From positions 1 through 5,199 of the forward strand of contig JAUQYT010000354.1 of assembly GCA_030587605.1 (NCBI GenBank): a stretch of 5,199 nt of DNA, read 5' to 3'. The position numbers and the translations under genes were made by a program. Shown piece after piece: positions 5,076 to 5,199 of the stretch. The DNA is from Candidatus Njordarchaeum guaymasense. GTDB lineage: Archaea > Asgardarchaeota > Njordarchaeia > Njordarchaeales > Njordarchaeaceae. Each line of letters opens with the position of its first letter. The first letter of the stretch is position 1. The notes under the pieces were generated by a model. It saw only the letters and a list, made by a program, of their open reading frames with translations. It ran no database searches and had not been told where the DNA came from.

Positions 5076-5199
5076 TCACTTGAAGGATACATATGCTACT
5101 AGGCTGGCGGCTATCAACCCTATCGCCATCACAATGATTAATTCAGGTCTCAGTTTAATGCCAGCCGTCTCTTCTTCAAAGAAACGCAAAAGACCAGCA
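5076..5199 (-). CDS. secG: Preprotein translocase Sec61-beta/SecG subunit (C-terminal part)
   Basis: The last 40 codons of a small tail-anchored membrane protein are visible; the start lies beyond the right edge. The sequence GLLRFFEEETAGIKLRPE precedes a single hydrophobic segment (visible residues about 19-39, ELIIVMAIGLIAASLVAYVSF without a break) and the protein ends in Lys. This matches archaeal Sec61-beta, which has a G-L-x-R-[FY] motif before one C-terminal transmembrane helix. It is a non-catalytic subunit of the SecYE-beta protein-conducting channel. It faces the beta-CASP nuclease gene tail to tail with 9 bp between stop codons. Confidence 0.87.
   Translation of the reverse strand, partial: AGLLRFFEEETAGIKLRPELIIVMAIGLIAASLVAYVSFK

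Noticed and set aside
2194..5111. The 11-mer TAGGCTGGCGG occurs both near 2194-2204 and near 5101-5109.
   Set aside because: One copy lies in an intergenic leader and the other inside secG coding sequence, with no flanking similarity. Two copies of so short a string look like chance.
1..5199. CRISPR arrays, tRNA or rRNA genes, insertion sequences, attachment sites.
   Set aside because: Reading through the window I saw no regularly spaced direct repeats, no cloverleaf-like or rRNA-like segments, and no transposase or terminal inverted repeats.

Overview
The window looks like a chromosomal segment of an archaeon, most likely from the TACK group (Bathyarchaeia or Thaumarchaeota-like); this placement is inferred from gene content, not proven. 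The archaeal evidence is an Alba chromatin protein, the C-terminus of a Sec61-beta/SecG translocon subunit, a beta-CASP RNA-processing nuclease, and TATA/BRE-like promoters. Two of these promoters sit about 27-30 bp before the start codon, as expected for leaderless mRNAs. Several genes appear to start at TTG.

Layout from left to right. Positions 1-417 (minus) hold the N-terminal ATP-cone of a ribonucleotide reductase that runs off the left edge. Positions 418-632 form a divergent promoter region with a 13-bp palindrome next to the reductase TATA box. Positions 633-1019 (plus) hold an unrecognised small acidic protein. Then come four genes on the minus strand, each with its own plausible promoter: an LUD-domain (lactate-utilisation-type) protein at 1029-1670, a tandem CBS-domain protein at 1785-2171, a class-III aminotransferase homologue at 2241-3569, and Alba at 3609-3920. 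A 141-bp divergent promoter region separates Alba from a short beta-CASP metallo-beta-lactamase nuclease at 4062-5066 (plus). That nuclease meets the 3' end of secG (5076-5199, minus) tail to tail.

Most genes are housekeeping or information-processing: dNTP synthesis, chromatin, RNA processing and protein export. They do not form one obvious pathway. LUD, CBS and the aminotransferase homologue form a metabolic or regulatory cluster whose joint role cannot be read from sequence.

The most striking observation is in the aminotransferase homologue. Its fold-defining motifs are intact, but the PLP-binding lysine is glycine. The ring-stacking aromatic residue, the Gln of the DEVQ motif, the phosphate-binding Thr and the C-terminal carboxylate-binding Arg also appear to be replaced. 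It reads as a full-length pseudoenzyme, or an enzyme with altered chemistry, rather than a working transaminase.
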